From positions 20,316 through 84,315 of the forward strand of contig URAP01000005.1 in assembly GCA_900545935.1 (NCBI GenBank): a stretch of DNA of 64,000 bases. Reading direction: 5' to 3'. Position numbers and translations under genes: made by a program. This document shows positions 1 through 7,667 of this stretch, one piece after another (the first letter of the stretch is position 1; the number at the start of each line of letters is the position of its first letter). A model generated the notes under the pieces. The model made no database searches. It saw nothing but the letters and a program-made list of their open reading frames with translations, and was not told where the DNA came from. The DNA is from an uncultured Eubacteriales bacterium (GTDB taxonomy: Bacteria > Bacillota > Clostridia > Oscillospirales > CAG-272).

Positions 1-193
1 AACGATCGGCATAAACGGTGATAACGACCGGGATGATCATTCCCATCTGATTCTTTGTGCGCTCGTTGAACTCCTTGGTGAAGTTAGCGATGCTTACGCC
101 GTACTGACCGAGTGCAGGACCTACAGGGGGCTGCGGGGTAGCCTTTCCGGCGTTGAGCTGGAGCTTAATATAACCTTGTACTTTCTTTGCCAT
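1..193 (-). CDS. rplK: 50S ribosomal protein L11, 5' part (cut by window edge)
   Basis: L11 forms the stalk base of the large ribosomal subunit and takes part in GTPase-factor binding and the stringent response. The N-terminus MAKKVQGYIKLQLNAGKA, then TPQPPVGPALGQYGVSI, is the classic L11 start including the proline-rich hinge. Only the first 64 codons are in the window. The start ATG (191-193) has a good GGAGGTG ribosome binding site 9 to 10 bases upstream. It is the last visible gene of the rpmG-secE-nusG-rplK run; rplA would be expected beyond the edge. Confidence 0.97.
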   Translation of the reverse strand, partial: MAKKVQGYIKLQLNAGKATPQPPVGPALGQYGVSIANFTKEFNERTKNQMGMIIPVVITVYADR

Positions 194-237
194 TTTAAAT
201 ACACCTCCGTAATGTGGTTACCGGATTATTCCGGCGG

Positions 238-314
238 GACGGCACCACGCCGTCTGTCTCGGGAGAATTAAGAATTTTTCTCCCTCCCACTGCACCGAAG
301 CGGAGCATCGGTGC
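238..314 (-). promoter_or_regulatory. Leader hairpins between nusG and rplK
   Basis: The gap of about 130 bases between nusG and rplK holds two GC-rich inverted repeats. One has 7-bp arms (GCACCGA and TCGGTGC, 292-314) and the other 6-bp arms (GACGGC and GCCGTC, 238-254). A small CCGG hairpin follows, then the rplK ribosome binding site. Leaders of L11/L1 operons are often autoregulated by ribosomal proteins, so a regulatory role is possible, but no known L1-binding motif was matched. They could also simply be weak attenuation or RNA-stability hairpins. Confidence 0.35.
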
Positions 315-324
315 TGCTCGGTAA

Positions 325-948
325 TCAGCCTTCGAGGAGAGTAACCTCGTCGGAACCGAGCTCGACCGGCATATCGCGCCCGAACATAGACGCGATGACC
401 ATGATCTTTTTCTTGTCATCGGAAATCTCAGCGACCTTGCCGACGGCGTCCTTGAGAAATCCTGCCGTGATCTTAACGCTGTCGCCGACCTTATAGGAGA
501 GATTGATAACGGTCTGCTCCTCGAGCTCGCCGATGTTGGCAACCTCCTCATCCGTCAGCGGAACGGGTCTCGATCCGGGTCCGACAAAGCCCGTTACGCC
601 GCGAATATTGCGTACGACATGCCAGGTTTCGTCGTTCATAATCATCTTAACGAAAACGTAAGAGGGGAAAATCTTCTCCTCGATGATTTTGGGTTCTTTC
701 TTCTTGTCGCTCTCTGCGGTGATGTCGGACTCATCCTCAGCCTTGGCCTCATCGGCGGCAGAAACCGCATCTTCCTTAGGCTCTTCGGTAATTATCCGAA
801 CGGGGATCTTAACGTCCGTTATAACATTCTGCAGTGAACGGTTCTCGATTATCTTTTCGAGATTTGCTTTTACCTTATTCTCATAGCCCGCATAGGTATG
901 AGCAATATACCACCGTATTTCGGGAGTCGAATCGCTGAAATCACTCAT
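325..948 (-). CDS. nusG: Transcription termination/antitermination protein NusG
   Basis: NusG binds RNA polymerase and couples transcription to translation or Rho. The NGN domain starts at RWYIAHTYAGYENKVK (residues 12-27) and continues with FPSYVFVKM and the VRNIRGVTGFVG signature. A KOW domain follows at the C-terminus (YKVGDSVKITAGFLKD...GKV). At 207 residues it is longer than the usual 175-180, because of an acidic, alanine-rich insert at about residues 56-88 within the NGN domain. Such inserts occur in some Clostridia. The start ATG has a GGTGAAG-type site. It lies 14 bases after secE in the usual secE-nusG order. Confidence 0.96.
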   Translation of the reverse strand: MSDFSDSTPEIRWYIAHTYAGYENKVKANLEKIIENRSLQNVITDVKIPVRIITEEPKEDAVSAADEAKAEDESDITAESDKKKEPKIIEEKIFPSYVFVKMIMNDETWHVVRNIRGVTGFVGPGSRPVPLTDEEVANIGELEEQTVINLSYKVGDSVKITAGFLKDAVGKVAEISDDKKKIMVIASMFGRDMPVELGSDEVTLLEG

Positions 949-962
949 TTCACTTCACCGAT

Positions 963-1253
963 TCAGACGAGCGCTGCGATCCAGGACAGCAGATGTGAAA
1001 ATCCGAAGTCCAGAGCGGCGATAACCGCACCGATAAACACGATGCAGACAATAACGACGATGGAGCTGTGAACTGTCTGCTCACGGCTGTACCATACGAT
1101 CTTCTTCATCTCGCTCTTGTATTCGCGCAGAGATTTGCCGATACGGGATATGAGGGAAGGCTTTTTCGCTTTTTCAGCCTTTTTGTCGGCTTTCTTGTCA
1201 GCTTTGACCACCTCGGCCTCGGTCATTGCATCCTTCTTTTCGGTATCAGACAT
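963..1253 (-). CDS. secE: Protein translocase subunit SecE
   Basis: SecE is the small essential clamp subunit of the SecYEG channel. The 96-residue protein has a lysine- and alanine-rich, charged N-terminal extension (about residues 1-40). The conserved amphipathic segment SLREYKSEMKKIVWYSREQ follows, and then one C-terminal membrane helix (VVIVCIVFIGAVIAALDFGF). The arrangement matches single-helix Gram-positive SecE. Its ATG is preceded by a strong AAGGAGG site. It sits between rpmG and nusG as in most Firmicutes. Confidence 0.95.
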   Translation of the reverse strand: MSDTEKKDAMTEAEVVKADKKADKKAEKAKKPSLISRIGKSLREYKSEMKKIVWYSREQTVHSSIVVIVCIVFIGAVIAALDFGFSHLLSWIAALV

Positions 1254-1264
1254 CCGGGGCCTCC

Positions 1265-1414
1265 TTACTTCGTTTCCTTGTGAAGAGTTTGCTTACGGCA
1301 GAAGCGGCAATACTTATTGATCTCGATTCTGTCCGGATCGTTCTTCTTGTTCTTTGTCGTGTCATAGTTGCGCTGCTTGCATTCGCTGCACGCGAGGGTA
1401 ATTTTGACTCTCAT
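1265..1414 (-). CDS. rpmG: 50S ribosomal protein L33
   Basis: Small zinc-type L33 of 49 residues starting MRVKITLACSECKQRNYDT, with CSEC and CRFC pairs that would coordinate zinc. A longer reading of the frame (to 1984) exists, but the ribosomal protein clearly begins at the ATG at 1412-1414, preceded by two AAAGGA-like sites. It is the first gene of the rpmG-secE-nusG-rplK unit. It stands about 130 bases downstream of a consensus promoter, which supports this start. Confidence 0.96.
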   Translation of the reverse strand: MRVKITLACSECKQRNYDTTKNKKNDPDRIEINKYCRFCRKQTLHKETK

Positions 1415-1541
1415 TACTTTCGTCCTTTCCTTTCCTCGCGGTATCCCGACCGTTCTGCCCGAGCGGAACACCTTCGATAATAATATCTCCCTCTGCGCGG
1501 GGCATTTTTGCACAACAAAAAAGCCTCCGAGAGGTAAAGAA

Positions 1542-1570
1542 ATTATACCATACATTAATATATATGTCAA
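1542..1570 (-). promoter_or_regulatory. Sigma-A promoter of rpmG-secE-nusG-rplK
   Basis: Read on the minus strand, TTGACA (1565-1570) is followed by exactly 17 bases and TATAAT (1542-1547). Both boxes are perfect consensus. It lies just outside rpmG and downstream of the phage cassette terminator, so this housekeeping operon is transcriptionally insulated from the cassette. Confidence 0.9.
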
Positions 1571-1639
1571 TAGCTTTTTTACAAGAAATTGCAGAGCGCA
1601 GATCGCAGCAAGCAACATTTTATTATATTTTGCGCCGTT

Positions 1640-1680
1640 GCATAAAAATAAGGCACGCACAGCGTTCTGCCGTGCGTGCC
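1640..1680 (-). terminator. Rho-independent terminator ending the phage cassette
   Basis: A 9-bp perfect stem, GGCACGCAC pairing with GTGCGTGCC (1652-1680), is followed on the minus strand by the U-rich stretch TTATTTTTAT. It lies 15 bases beyond the stop of the last cassette gene (holin-like) and before the rpmG promoter. It therefore probably closes the long minus-strand late transcript. Confidence 0.8.
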
Positions 1681-1694
1681 GCGTGGTTGTACGA

Positions 1695-2141
1695 TTATAA
1701 AACTTCGGCTTTTTCCGTATCATTGTCGCTTGAATCGGCGGCGCCCGATACGGAGCCGCTCGTATCTTTACCGACAACCGCGGGGTTGCCGGTATCAAGG
1801 TCTTCCACAGCGATAGTATCAGATACTTTGTCGGTCTTTCCTTGCGCATAACTTGAAATATTGCAGTCTGAGTTGTTCGCGTTGTCGGATGGCGCAGTGC
1901 TTGCAGCGGCGCTTTCTGCATTGCTCGTGCCGCCGACCGCCGCAGCCGCGCGTTTTCCGTTCTTGCCGACCGAGCGGAGCGCATCGTATCCGCCGCTTGC
2001 CGAGGTCGCGATGATTATCGCATTGACCGGGAGCAGGGCTGCCGCAGAGAGAGTGAGTGCTCCGGTAAAATATTCGGCTGCGAGCATTATTATGACCGCA
2101 TAAATATAAGATAGCAGCCGTGTCGGTATGCGTTTCAGCAC
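1695..2141 (-). CDS. Holin-like small membrane protein of the phage cassette
   Basis: Holins let endolysins cross the membrane. The protein has two hydrophobic segments (LLSYIYAVIIMLAAEYFTGA and LTLSAAALLPVNAIIIATSA), a short ASGGYDAL turn, and a long polar, Ala/Ser/Asp-rich tail. It follows the GH25 endolysin. The GTG start at 2141 has an AAGGG site 7 bases upstream. The same frame stays open to about 2267 and would add LFSWQYLGSYGGAVAAVLAI, which looks like a genuine holin N-terminus, but it contains no standard start codon. An ATG one base out of frame sits at the expected place. Either the start is unusual or one base has been lost. The family is assigned by context and topology only. Confidence 0.55.
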   Translation of the reverse strand: MLKRIPTRLLSYIYAVIIMLAAEYFTGALTLSAAALLPVNAIIIATSASGGYDALRSVGKNGKRAAAAVGGTSNAESAAASTAPSDNANNSDCNISSYAQGKTDKVSDTIAVEDLDTGNPAVVGKDTSGSVSGAADSSDNDTEKAEVL

Positions 2142-2308
2142 GCCGAGACCCTTGGTGAACTGTGTTATCGCGAGTACTGCCGCGACCGCGCCCCCGTAAG
2201 AGCCGAGGTACTGCCATGAAAAAAGCTCGGTATCCGTTTTATCATCCCCTTTTTGTGTTTTCGATGTTAATTCTTATGCTGGCGGCATGTTTACGGTTTA
2301 CCTGTCGC

Positions 2309-3355
2309 TCAGCCCTTTGAGACCTTTTTCACAAGATTTACGAGGTCCTTTGTGTCAACGTCGCCGTCGCCGTTGATGTCATATTTCTGATTGGCGCTGC
2401 CGTCGGCTACCGCTTTCATTTCCGCGACGACATCGCGCGTGTCGAGCTCGCTGTCGCCGTTAAGGTCGCCCGGTATTGGCTTGAGCGTTTTTCCGTAGCT
2501 TGCGCCGCATACCTCGCATATCGCACGCTCGGTATCGGTCGCCGTGCCTCCTCTGTGACGCTCCCAGTTTACCATTGCATCGCAGACGGTGCAGCGGTCG
2601 AAGTGGTGGGTCGCGTCGTGCATATGCTCGAGCGTATGCTTCTGCACATCCTTGCGCTTGCCGCATTCCGAGCATTCGAGACAGTGGTTGACGGTGTCGG
2701 CAACATAGTGCCACCGGTGGGTATGCGCGGTAAAGCCGTTTTTGCCCAGCTCCTTCATCTTCTCGGGAAAATCGACAAACATAATGTCGGTGTCGCAGCG
2801 GACCCCCGCGACCGTTTCGCTCGAGCTGTTCTGCCATATGCCGAGACAGTTCTCGTCGGGGTAGGTGCAGCGGTCCGCCCACTGTGCCACCCAATGCGTG
2901 AAGCGCTTGAGCTCATCGTCATACATGCGCGATGAAAAATAGGACAGCGAGGAGTATATTCCGACAAAATATCCGCGCTCCTCAAGCCGTGAACAGAAGG
3001 TAAGCGCAATATCGGTCAGCGCACGCGGCCCGAGAGCGAGCATGCCGCTGTCCTCGATATCGGCATATACGGGCAGCTCGAACTGCCTGCCGTCGAGAAT
3101 GTTGTCGGCAAAATAATCTGCCTCTTCGCGAGCTCTGCGCACCGTTTTCGCGCCGCAGTAGAAGTATGCTCCGACCGGTATTCCGAGCGCTTTTGCCGAC
3201 TCGTAGTTTCGACGGAATGCGGAATCGGTATACAGACCTCCGTCTCCTCCGCCGCCCTTGATAACGGCAAAGCGTATGCCCTCGCTTTTCGCCGCCGACC
3301 AGTCAAATTTGCCCTGCCAGTGGCTGATATCTATTCCTCTGACCGTGTTATTCAT
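2309..3355 (-). CDS. GH25 lysozyme (endolysin) with Cys-rich region and C-terminal dockerin
   Basis: Muramidase expected to cut peptidoglycan at the end of particle production. Residues 1-205 form a GH25 barrel: GIDISHWQGKFDW at the start, VYADIEDSG with the catalytic acidic pair, and FVGIYSSLSYF. Residues 208-290 carry several Cys pairs (CLECSECGK, CTVC, CEVC) interleaved with His, resembling small zinc-ribbon repeats. The last 53 residues form a type I dockerin with two calcium-loop repeats (DLNGDSELDTRDVV and DINGDGDVDTKDLV). Dockerins normally attach enzymes to cohesins, so one on a phage-cassette lysin is odd. The ATG follows an AAAGGAG site. Downstream lies the holin-like gene. Confidence 0.88.
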   Translation of the reverse strand: MNNTVRGIDISHWQGKFDWSAAKSEGIRFAVIKGGGGDGGLYTDSAFRRNYESAKALGIPVGAYFYCGAKTVRRAREEADYFADNILDGRQFELPVYADIEDSGMLALGPRALTDIALTFCSRLEERGYFVGIYSSLSYFSSRMYDDELKRFTHWVAQWADRCTYPDENCLGIWQNSSSETVAGVRCDTDIMFVDFPEKMKELGKNGFTAHTHRWHYVADTVNHCLECSECGKRKDVQKHTLEHMHDATHHFDRCTVCDAMVNWERHRGGTATDTERAICEVCGASYGKTLKPIPGDLNGDSELDTRDVVAEMKAVADGSANQKYDINGDGDVDTKDLVNLVKKVSKG

Positions 3356-3439
3356 ATCCGTAGGCTTTCAACTCCTTTTTCTTTATTCCTCGGGAGCGGG
3401 AATGTGCTTTGCGGGCTGCCGAAGTATATTTTTTTGATC

Positions 3440-3482
3440 GTACCGGGCGGATCGATTACGCCGTGCGTTTTCCGCCCGGTAC
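3440..3482 (-). other. GC-rich intergenic stem-loop in the phage cassette
   Basis: A 12-bp perfect inverted repeat (GTACCGGGCGGA and its complement) with a 19-base loop lies between the coiled-coil gene and the endolysin gene. Neither strand has a good T-tract after it, so it is more likely an mRNA-stability or processing hairpin than a terminator. The stem shares the CCGGGCGG core with the hairpin after the capsid gene (7668-7708). Confidence 0.55.
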
Positions 3483-3507
3483 TTTTCGGCAGCCCGACCG
3501 TACATTT

Positions 3508-3819
3508 CTACCGCATGATCACGCGCAGCAGTGCGGCGATCATCGCGCCCGCCACTGCGGTTATCACGCAGCCGATAAATATCTCCCGATATTTATTATA
3601 TGCTCTGCCCGGTGCTTTCTCCACCGTTTCCAGACGGCGGTCTATGCCGTCAAGCAGACTTGTGTGGCTCTCCATCTGCAGTGCCATCCGCTCTACCGCG
3701 AGCATGAGACGGTGCATATCCTTTACACCCTCCTTCAGCTCGTCGACCGAGCGTGAAAGCGCGTGCTGCTTCTCCTCGAGTGATGCGAGCCTGCCCTCGA
3801 GACGTGTCTCGTCTATCAT
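3508..3819 (-). CDS. Coiled-coil protein with C-terminal membrane anchor (XhlA-like)
   Basis: The 103-residue protein has an N-terminal coiled coil (LEGRLASLEEKQHALSRSVD onward) with heptad spacing and one C-terminal membrane helix (IFIGCVITAVAGAMIAALL). This is the architecture of haemolysin XhlA-type proteins found in the lysis modules of Gram-positive phages. It sits directly before the endolysin in transcription order, which fits a lysis role. No motif identifies it firmly; a small tail-tube or spanin-like function cannot be excluded. Confidence 0.6.
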   Translation of the reverse strand: MIDETRLEGRLASLEEKQHALSRSVDELKEGVKDMHRLMLAVERMALQMESHTSLLDGIDRRLETVEKAPGRAYNKYREIFIGCVITAVAGAMIAALLRVIMR

Positions 3820-3829
3820 GCCGCCCGCC

Positions 3830-4831
3830 TCATATCAGCCATGTAGACAGCCCGCCCTTTTCGCTTGCAGAGGGAGAGCTTGACGTGCTGTCGAGCGAGA
3901 AGCCGAATACGAGCTCGAACATCGACTCTGCCTTTTCGGGATATTTCAGCCCGGAGAGAAAAGCCCTTGCACGGCTCAGTATCTGACTGCGCTCGCCGTC
4001 GCTCGATGCCTTGTCGTAGTCCTTCTTATACTGCTCGAGCGCAGAAACGATGGTCTTTTGGTCGGACGGCGAGTAGCCCGTGCTGCCCGATCGGGAACCG
4101 GAGCTGCCGCTGCCGGAGCTTGAGCTGCGCCGCTGCGCAAGGCTCGCATCGTACTGCCGCTGCTTCTCGGCGAGGCTCGCATCGTATTGACGCTGCTTCT
4201 CGGCGAGGCTTGCCTCGTACTGACGTACACTCTCGTCAAACTCCCGCTGCCATTGCTCATCCTTTACCGTGTCGCGTGCGGCATCGTACTCATAGTCGCG
4301 TGCGCTCTCATATGCTGCAGCGAGACGCTTGAGATCTGTTTGCCAGTCCGAAACGCCGTCACGGTAACGGTCGTAGTATTCATCATCGGTGTCGCGATAT
4401 TCCGAGAGAAGCGTGCGCATGTCGTCTCCCTCGTCACGATAGCGGGTGTAGGCGAGCTTGTACAGCTGAGGTATGATGTCGCCGAGCTCGGACATTTTCT
4501 CTCCGTATGCCTGAGAACCCGCGGTCGCCGCATATGAGCTTCCGTAGCCTCCGGTAAGCGAGGATACACGCCCCACGGTGTCCTTCATTGCACGCTTTGC
4601 GTCACGTGCGTATCTGTCGCTGTATTCGCGAAAGAGCGCATCGCCGCTTGCCTCGTATTTAAACGGTTCGCGTGAGGAGAGCGAGCCGAGCAGCGAATCT
4701 ATCTCGTCGGCATACGGTGATGAATATTTGCCCGGCTTTTCGTTTTCGCGTGCTTTAAGGGCAGCCGAGGCTTCGGCAGTGCTTATCGTGCCCTCTATCT
4801 CGGTCGTGTTTTTCTTCTTTTTATTCTGCAT
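3830..4831 (-). CDS. Phage-cassette structural protein with coiled-coil repeats (function unknown)
   Basis: A 333-residue, highly charged protein that I do not recognise. It begins MQNKKKK, with a GAAAGGAAA site 8 bases upstream; an alternative start 16 codons earlier lacks one. The middle (residues 60-200) is helical and rich in Tyr, Arg and Asp. Then comes a threefold repeat of a 10-residue unit (YEASLAEKQR, YDASLAEKQR, YDASLAQRRS), a Ser/Gly linker, and a C-terminal helical domain. From its place between the tail nozzle and lysis genes it could be an ejection (internal) protein, tail needle or tail-tip component. It does not resemble a tailspike. Confidence 0.6.
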   Translation of the reverse strand: MQNKKKKNTTEIEGTISTAEASAALKARENEKPGKYSSPYADEIDSLLGSLSSREPFKYEASGDALFREYSDRYARDAKRAMKDTVGRVSSLTGGYGSSYAATAGSQAYGEKMSELGDIIPQLYKLAYTRYRDEGDDMRTLLSEYRDTDDEYYDRYRDGVSDWQTDLKRLAAAYESARDYEYDAARDTVKDEQWQREFDESVRQYEASLAEKQRQYDASLAEKQRQYDASLAQRRSSSSGSGSSGSRSGSTGYSPSDQKTIVSALEQYKKDYDKASSDGERSQILSRARAFLSGLKYPEKAESMFELVFGFSLDSTSSSPSASEKGGLSTWLI

Positions 4832-4832
4832 A

Positions 4833-4997
4833 TCAGTTTTTCCTTTCTCGGGTCCCCGATGTGCTCCGCTCTGCCTCATACCGGTCTATCAGATAGTTCA
4901 GCTGTTGTGTAAGGGAACACAGGTAATTTTTCAGCTGCATTATCTGCTCCTCGGTCGTGCGTGCGGAGACGCACGGGGGCTCGATATGTTCGGTCAA
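4833..4997 (-). CDS. Small helical protein of the phage cassette
   Basis: 54 residues from a TTG start at 4997, chosen because an ideal AAAGGAGG site lies 7 bases upstream; the ATG at 5027 lies before that site. The C-terminal half (TEEQIMQLKNYLCSLTQQLN) has hydrophobic heptads typical of a short coiled coil. It ends one base before the ATG of the next gene, so the two are probably translated together. Function unknown; it may be a partner of the 333-residue structural protein. Confidence 0.6.
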   Translation of the reverse strand: MTEHIEPPCVSARTTEEQIMQLKNYLCSLTQQLNYLIDRYEAERSTSGTRERKN

Positions 4998-5180
4998 CTT
5001 GATTCCTCCTTTCCGTATATACGTCATATATATCCGTTTGCAATATGCGGCGTCGTCTATTCTTATTTGGATAGTCTATCAATATCGAATGATGTTTTCG
5101 GCATATCGGCATATCGGCGCACCGGATGTCAATGCTTTCCGTCGTGTGTCGATGCGGATACATCGAGCCGCTGCCCGATA

Positions 5181-6944
5181 TCAGTATATCGAACCGCGCT
5201 CGGATATCATGGTGAGCATCGTTATCCTTGCATAGCCGCGTCCGCTCAGACGCAGGTGCAGATGGTCGCATCTGCGCGGCAGGATCGGGAGGGTAATGCT
5301 TCTCGGCTCGTCGGCACCGACCGTTCCGAGCTCCTGCCACTCCCCGCGCGAATCGTACCGAACGGAGATGCCTACACTCGCGCCTTGATCCGCAGCGATT
5401 CGCAGGATGAGGCGAGACAGATACTCGTGCTCGCCCATGCTGCCGCTGATTGCACCGCTGACGGCGTACCAGCGTACCGGCTCGCTGTCGGTGATACCGC
5501 TGCCGCCGACCGAGCGTATGACCGCTTTGTTGTTCCGCTCTGTATAGTACAGCTCTCCCTCGATCGAGGCGAACTGACGGACGGCGGTGTTATCCTCTCG
5601 GTGCCACAACCGCTTACGTGAATCGTAGACAAACAGTGAGTACCGCCCGTTCGAGCCGCGCATCGAGACATAGTATTTCTCTCCGAGCGCGCCGCCGACG
5701 GCACAGTCGTATACATCGGTACCGAGTGCGTCGCCGACAAAGGTAGGAAGCGAGCCGTCATATGCGTATATACCGCGCCGACTCTTGTAGTAGAGAATGC
5801 CGCCTGCCGCCGCAACGCTGTCGCCGCAGTCCTTTTGAACGCCGGGACAGGTGAGCGAGCGGAGCGAGTAGAGCGAGGGGTATTCTCCGTAGACCTTGTG
5901 TATGGCATTTTCGGTAAAGAAATGCGGGTATCCCATATATGCCGCAGCACCGGTAAATTCACCGCCGCTGCCGACCGTCAGAGCATAGCTGTCGGTGCTC
6001 AGTCCCTCGAAAACATTCCAGTTGCGGAAGTCGCCGAGCGCGCTTGCATATATGCAGTTGACCTGCCGTCCGCCCTCGTCCGTTCCGCTTCGGCAGCCCC
6101 ACAGGCGGTTTCCGCATTCAAAAACGATGTCGCACTTAGGCATCTTTCTGCTCAGCTTGACCGCCGCCTTTTCTGCATGCTTATCTATGCTGCCGGGGAT
6201 TACGACCGAACCGGTTCCCACCGATGCAATCACGGCGGAGTCGGGCAGCAAGCCGCCGCAGAGAGCGTCGCTTGCCGTTATGCTCACTCCGTCTCCCTCA
6301 GAAAACGGAATGCTGCCGCCGACGGTGATGCGTACTCCCGCAGCCTGAACCTCCTGCCACTCACCGCCCGAGCGAAATCTCAGTATATCTGTGTCGCCGG
6401 AGGTGTCGAGCCAGTAATCGCAGCTTGCTTCGGGCGAGGCCGCGGAAATGATTATCACGGCATCCGGCTCGCCGAGAGGGCATGGACATATTGTTGCGGA
6501 GGAGCTTGTCTTTTCGGCATCAATGCTTCCGTTATCAGTCATATCGGAGAGGCTTACGTATTTTCGGTCGGGAAAGATCACGGCATAGCTGCCCATCATT
6601 ACGATGCGGGTGTCAGGCGTGCCCTGCAGACCGAGATCGACTATACGAGTATGTGTCTCGCCGCCACCCGAATATGTCGGATTATCGTCGGCTATGAAGC
6701 AGCTTCCGTGTACGTAGCACAGCCGCTCGCCGACAGATATCGCCGCGACGGTATCGCCGTCGCCGAGCGCCGTGTCGACCGTCCCGCGTCTGCTGCGCGG
6801 GGAGAGGGCGGGGTATGCCGATGAGCTTAGGTTTTCGACCTCGGAAAAGCCCTCGGTCCCGCGACGGTCGCGCGCGTCGTAGCCGCCGAACACACTTACC
6901 GTCTCCGCGCGTCTTTTCGGCTGATCCAACATCGGCATTTTCAT
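5181..6944 (-). CDS. Podovirus-type tail nozzle / DNA-stabilisation protein (P22 gp10-like)
   Basis: A 587-residue protein expected to form the short tail tube below the connector. The N-terminus (FGGYDARDRRGTEGFSEVEN, then LSSSAYPALSPRSRRG) has the pattern of nozzle proteins in Firmicutes podovirus-like prophages. The body alternates short beta strands with repeated GSYAVIFPD and GGILYYKSRRGIYAYDGS motifs, as in beta-propeller tail hubs. Its ATG overlaps the stop of the upstream connector gene (ATGA). The assignment rests on sequence pattern and on the position after capsid and connector genes. No long-tail genes (tape measure, sheath, major tail protein) occur in the cassette, which agrees with a short tail. 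Confidence 0.65.
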   Translation of the reverse strand: MKMPMLDQPKRRAETVSVFGGYDARDRRGTEGFSEVENLSSSAYPALSPRSRRGTVDTALGDGDTVAAISVGERLCYVHGSCFIADDNPTYSGGGETHTRIVDLGLQGTPDTRIVMMGSYAVIFPDRKYVSLSDMTDNGSIDAEKTSSSATICPCPLGEPDAVIIISAASPEASCDYWLDTSGDTDILRFRSGGEWQEVQAAGVRITVGGSIPFSEGDGVSITASDALCGGLLPDSAVIASVGTGSVVIPGSIDKHAEKAAVKLSRKMPKCDIVFECGNRLWGCRSGTDEGGRQVNCIYASALGDFRNWNVFEGLSTDSYALTVGSGGEFTGAAAYMGYPHFFTENAIHKVYGEYPSLYSLRSLTCPGVQKDCGDSVAAAGGILYYKSRRGIYAYDGSLPTFVGDALGTDVYDCAVGGALGEKYYVSMRGSNGRYSLFVYDSRKRLWHREDNTAVRQFASIEGELYYTERNNKAVIRSVGGSGITDSEPVRWYAVSGAISGSMGEHEYLSRLILRIAADQGASVGISVRYDSRGEWQELGTVGADEPRSITLPILPRRCDHLHLRLSGRGYARITMLTMISERGSIY

Positions 6945-7306
6945 ATCCGATCGCCTCCGAGATAGTTCAGCTCACGCCGAGTCGGTCGGTGCGAGCGTAT
7001 GTAGCTGCGGGCATATGCCTCCCATAGATTCTGAAGCAGTGCGGTGGCGTTGTTGTATCTGTCGATCTCCCCGCCGACGTAAGCGCTGCGCGCCTCGAGT
7101 ACATGAAGATACAGCTCGTCGTAGGGCGGCGGGACAAGCAGCTCGGTATTGGCGGGCGAATCGACGGTATAGCCGCCGAATTCACCGCCGGTTATTTCAG
7201 CACATACAGTGCGGTCGATGCTGTCGAGCCACGCTATACGCTCTGCCTCCGGCACACTACCGGGATGCAGCGAATCGGCGCGGTCGAGCGCTTCGCGCAG
7301 CGTCAT
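6941..7306 (-). CDS. Head-tail connector/adaptor protein (predicted)
   Basis: 121 residues from the ATG at 7306, which overlaps the upstream stop (ATGA) and has a CAGGAC site; a longer reading to 7402 lies inside the upstream gene. The protein is helical, with AERIAWLDSIDRTVCAEITGG near the start and PPPYDELYLHVLEARSAYVG and EIDRYNNATALLQNLWEAYA in the C-terminal half. This pattern recurs in small adaptor proteins of podovirus-like prophages, between capsid and nozzle genes. The role is inferred from context. Confidence 0.6.
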   Translation of the reverse strand: MTLREALDRADSLHPGSVPEAERIAWLDSIDRTVCAEITGGEFGGYTVDSPANTELLVPPPYDELYLHVLEARSAYVGGEIDRYNNATALLQNLWEAYARSYIRSHRPTRRELNYLGGDRI

Positions 7307-7575
7307 GCATTTGTCCTGTCTGCGACCGCAGCGGCACGGTCGCAGTATTCGATAGCCATTCCGAGACACTGCTCTCTGTGCTCGAGCACCTCGGCGGCGC
7401 ACTCGGGTATCTCGACCTCCGCACCGCGCTTGATATACCAGTTGCGGTCGTTAACGGAGACGAAAACATCGCCGTCGTCCTCGCTGATCAGAGGTATCTT
7501 TACGCGGACGAGCCGCTCGCCGGGGTATGCGTTTGTTGCCTTGATTACTTCCTTGTTTGCATTCTTGTTTGCCAT
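7303..7575 (-). CDS. Small capsid-associated protein (unknown)
   Basis: 90 residues, located between the major capsid and connector genes. It starts MANKNANKEVIKATNAYPGE, with a strong AAAGGAAG site. A predicted beta-rich core (VRVKIPLISEDDGDVFVSVN and NWYIKRGAEVEIP) is followed by a helix. The position is where head-decoration or head-completion proteins are often encoded. No family could be named from sequence alone. Confidence 0.6.
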   Translation of the reverse strand: MANKNANKEVIKATNAYPGERLVRVKIPLISEDDGDVFVSVNDRNWYIKRGAEVEIPECAAEVLEHREQCLGMAIEYCDRAAAVADRTNA

Positions 7576-7667
7576 AGCCGTATCTTCCTTTCACGTTTTA
7601 TGTCGTTTGTGTATTATGACTGTGTTACGCAGCCGTCATAGACTGCGTCGCCCGATGCGATAAGCAG

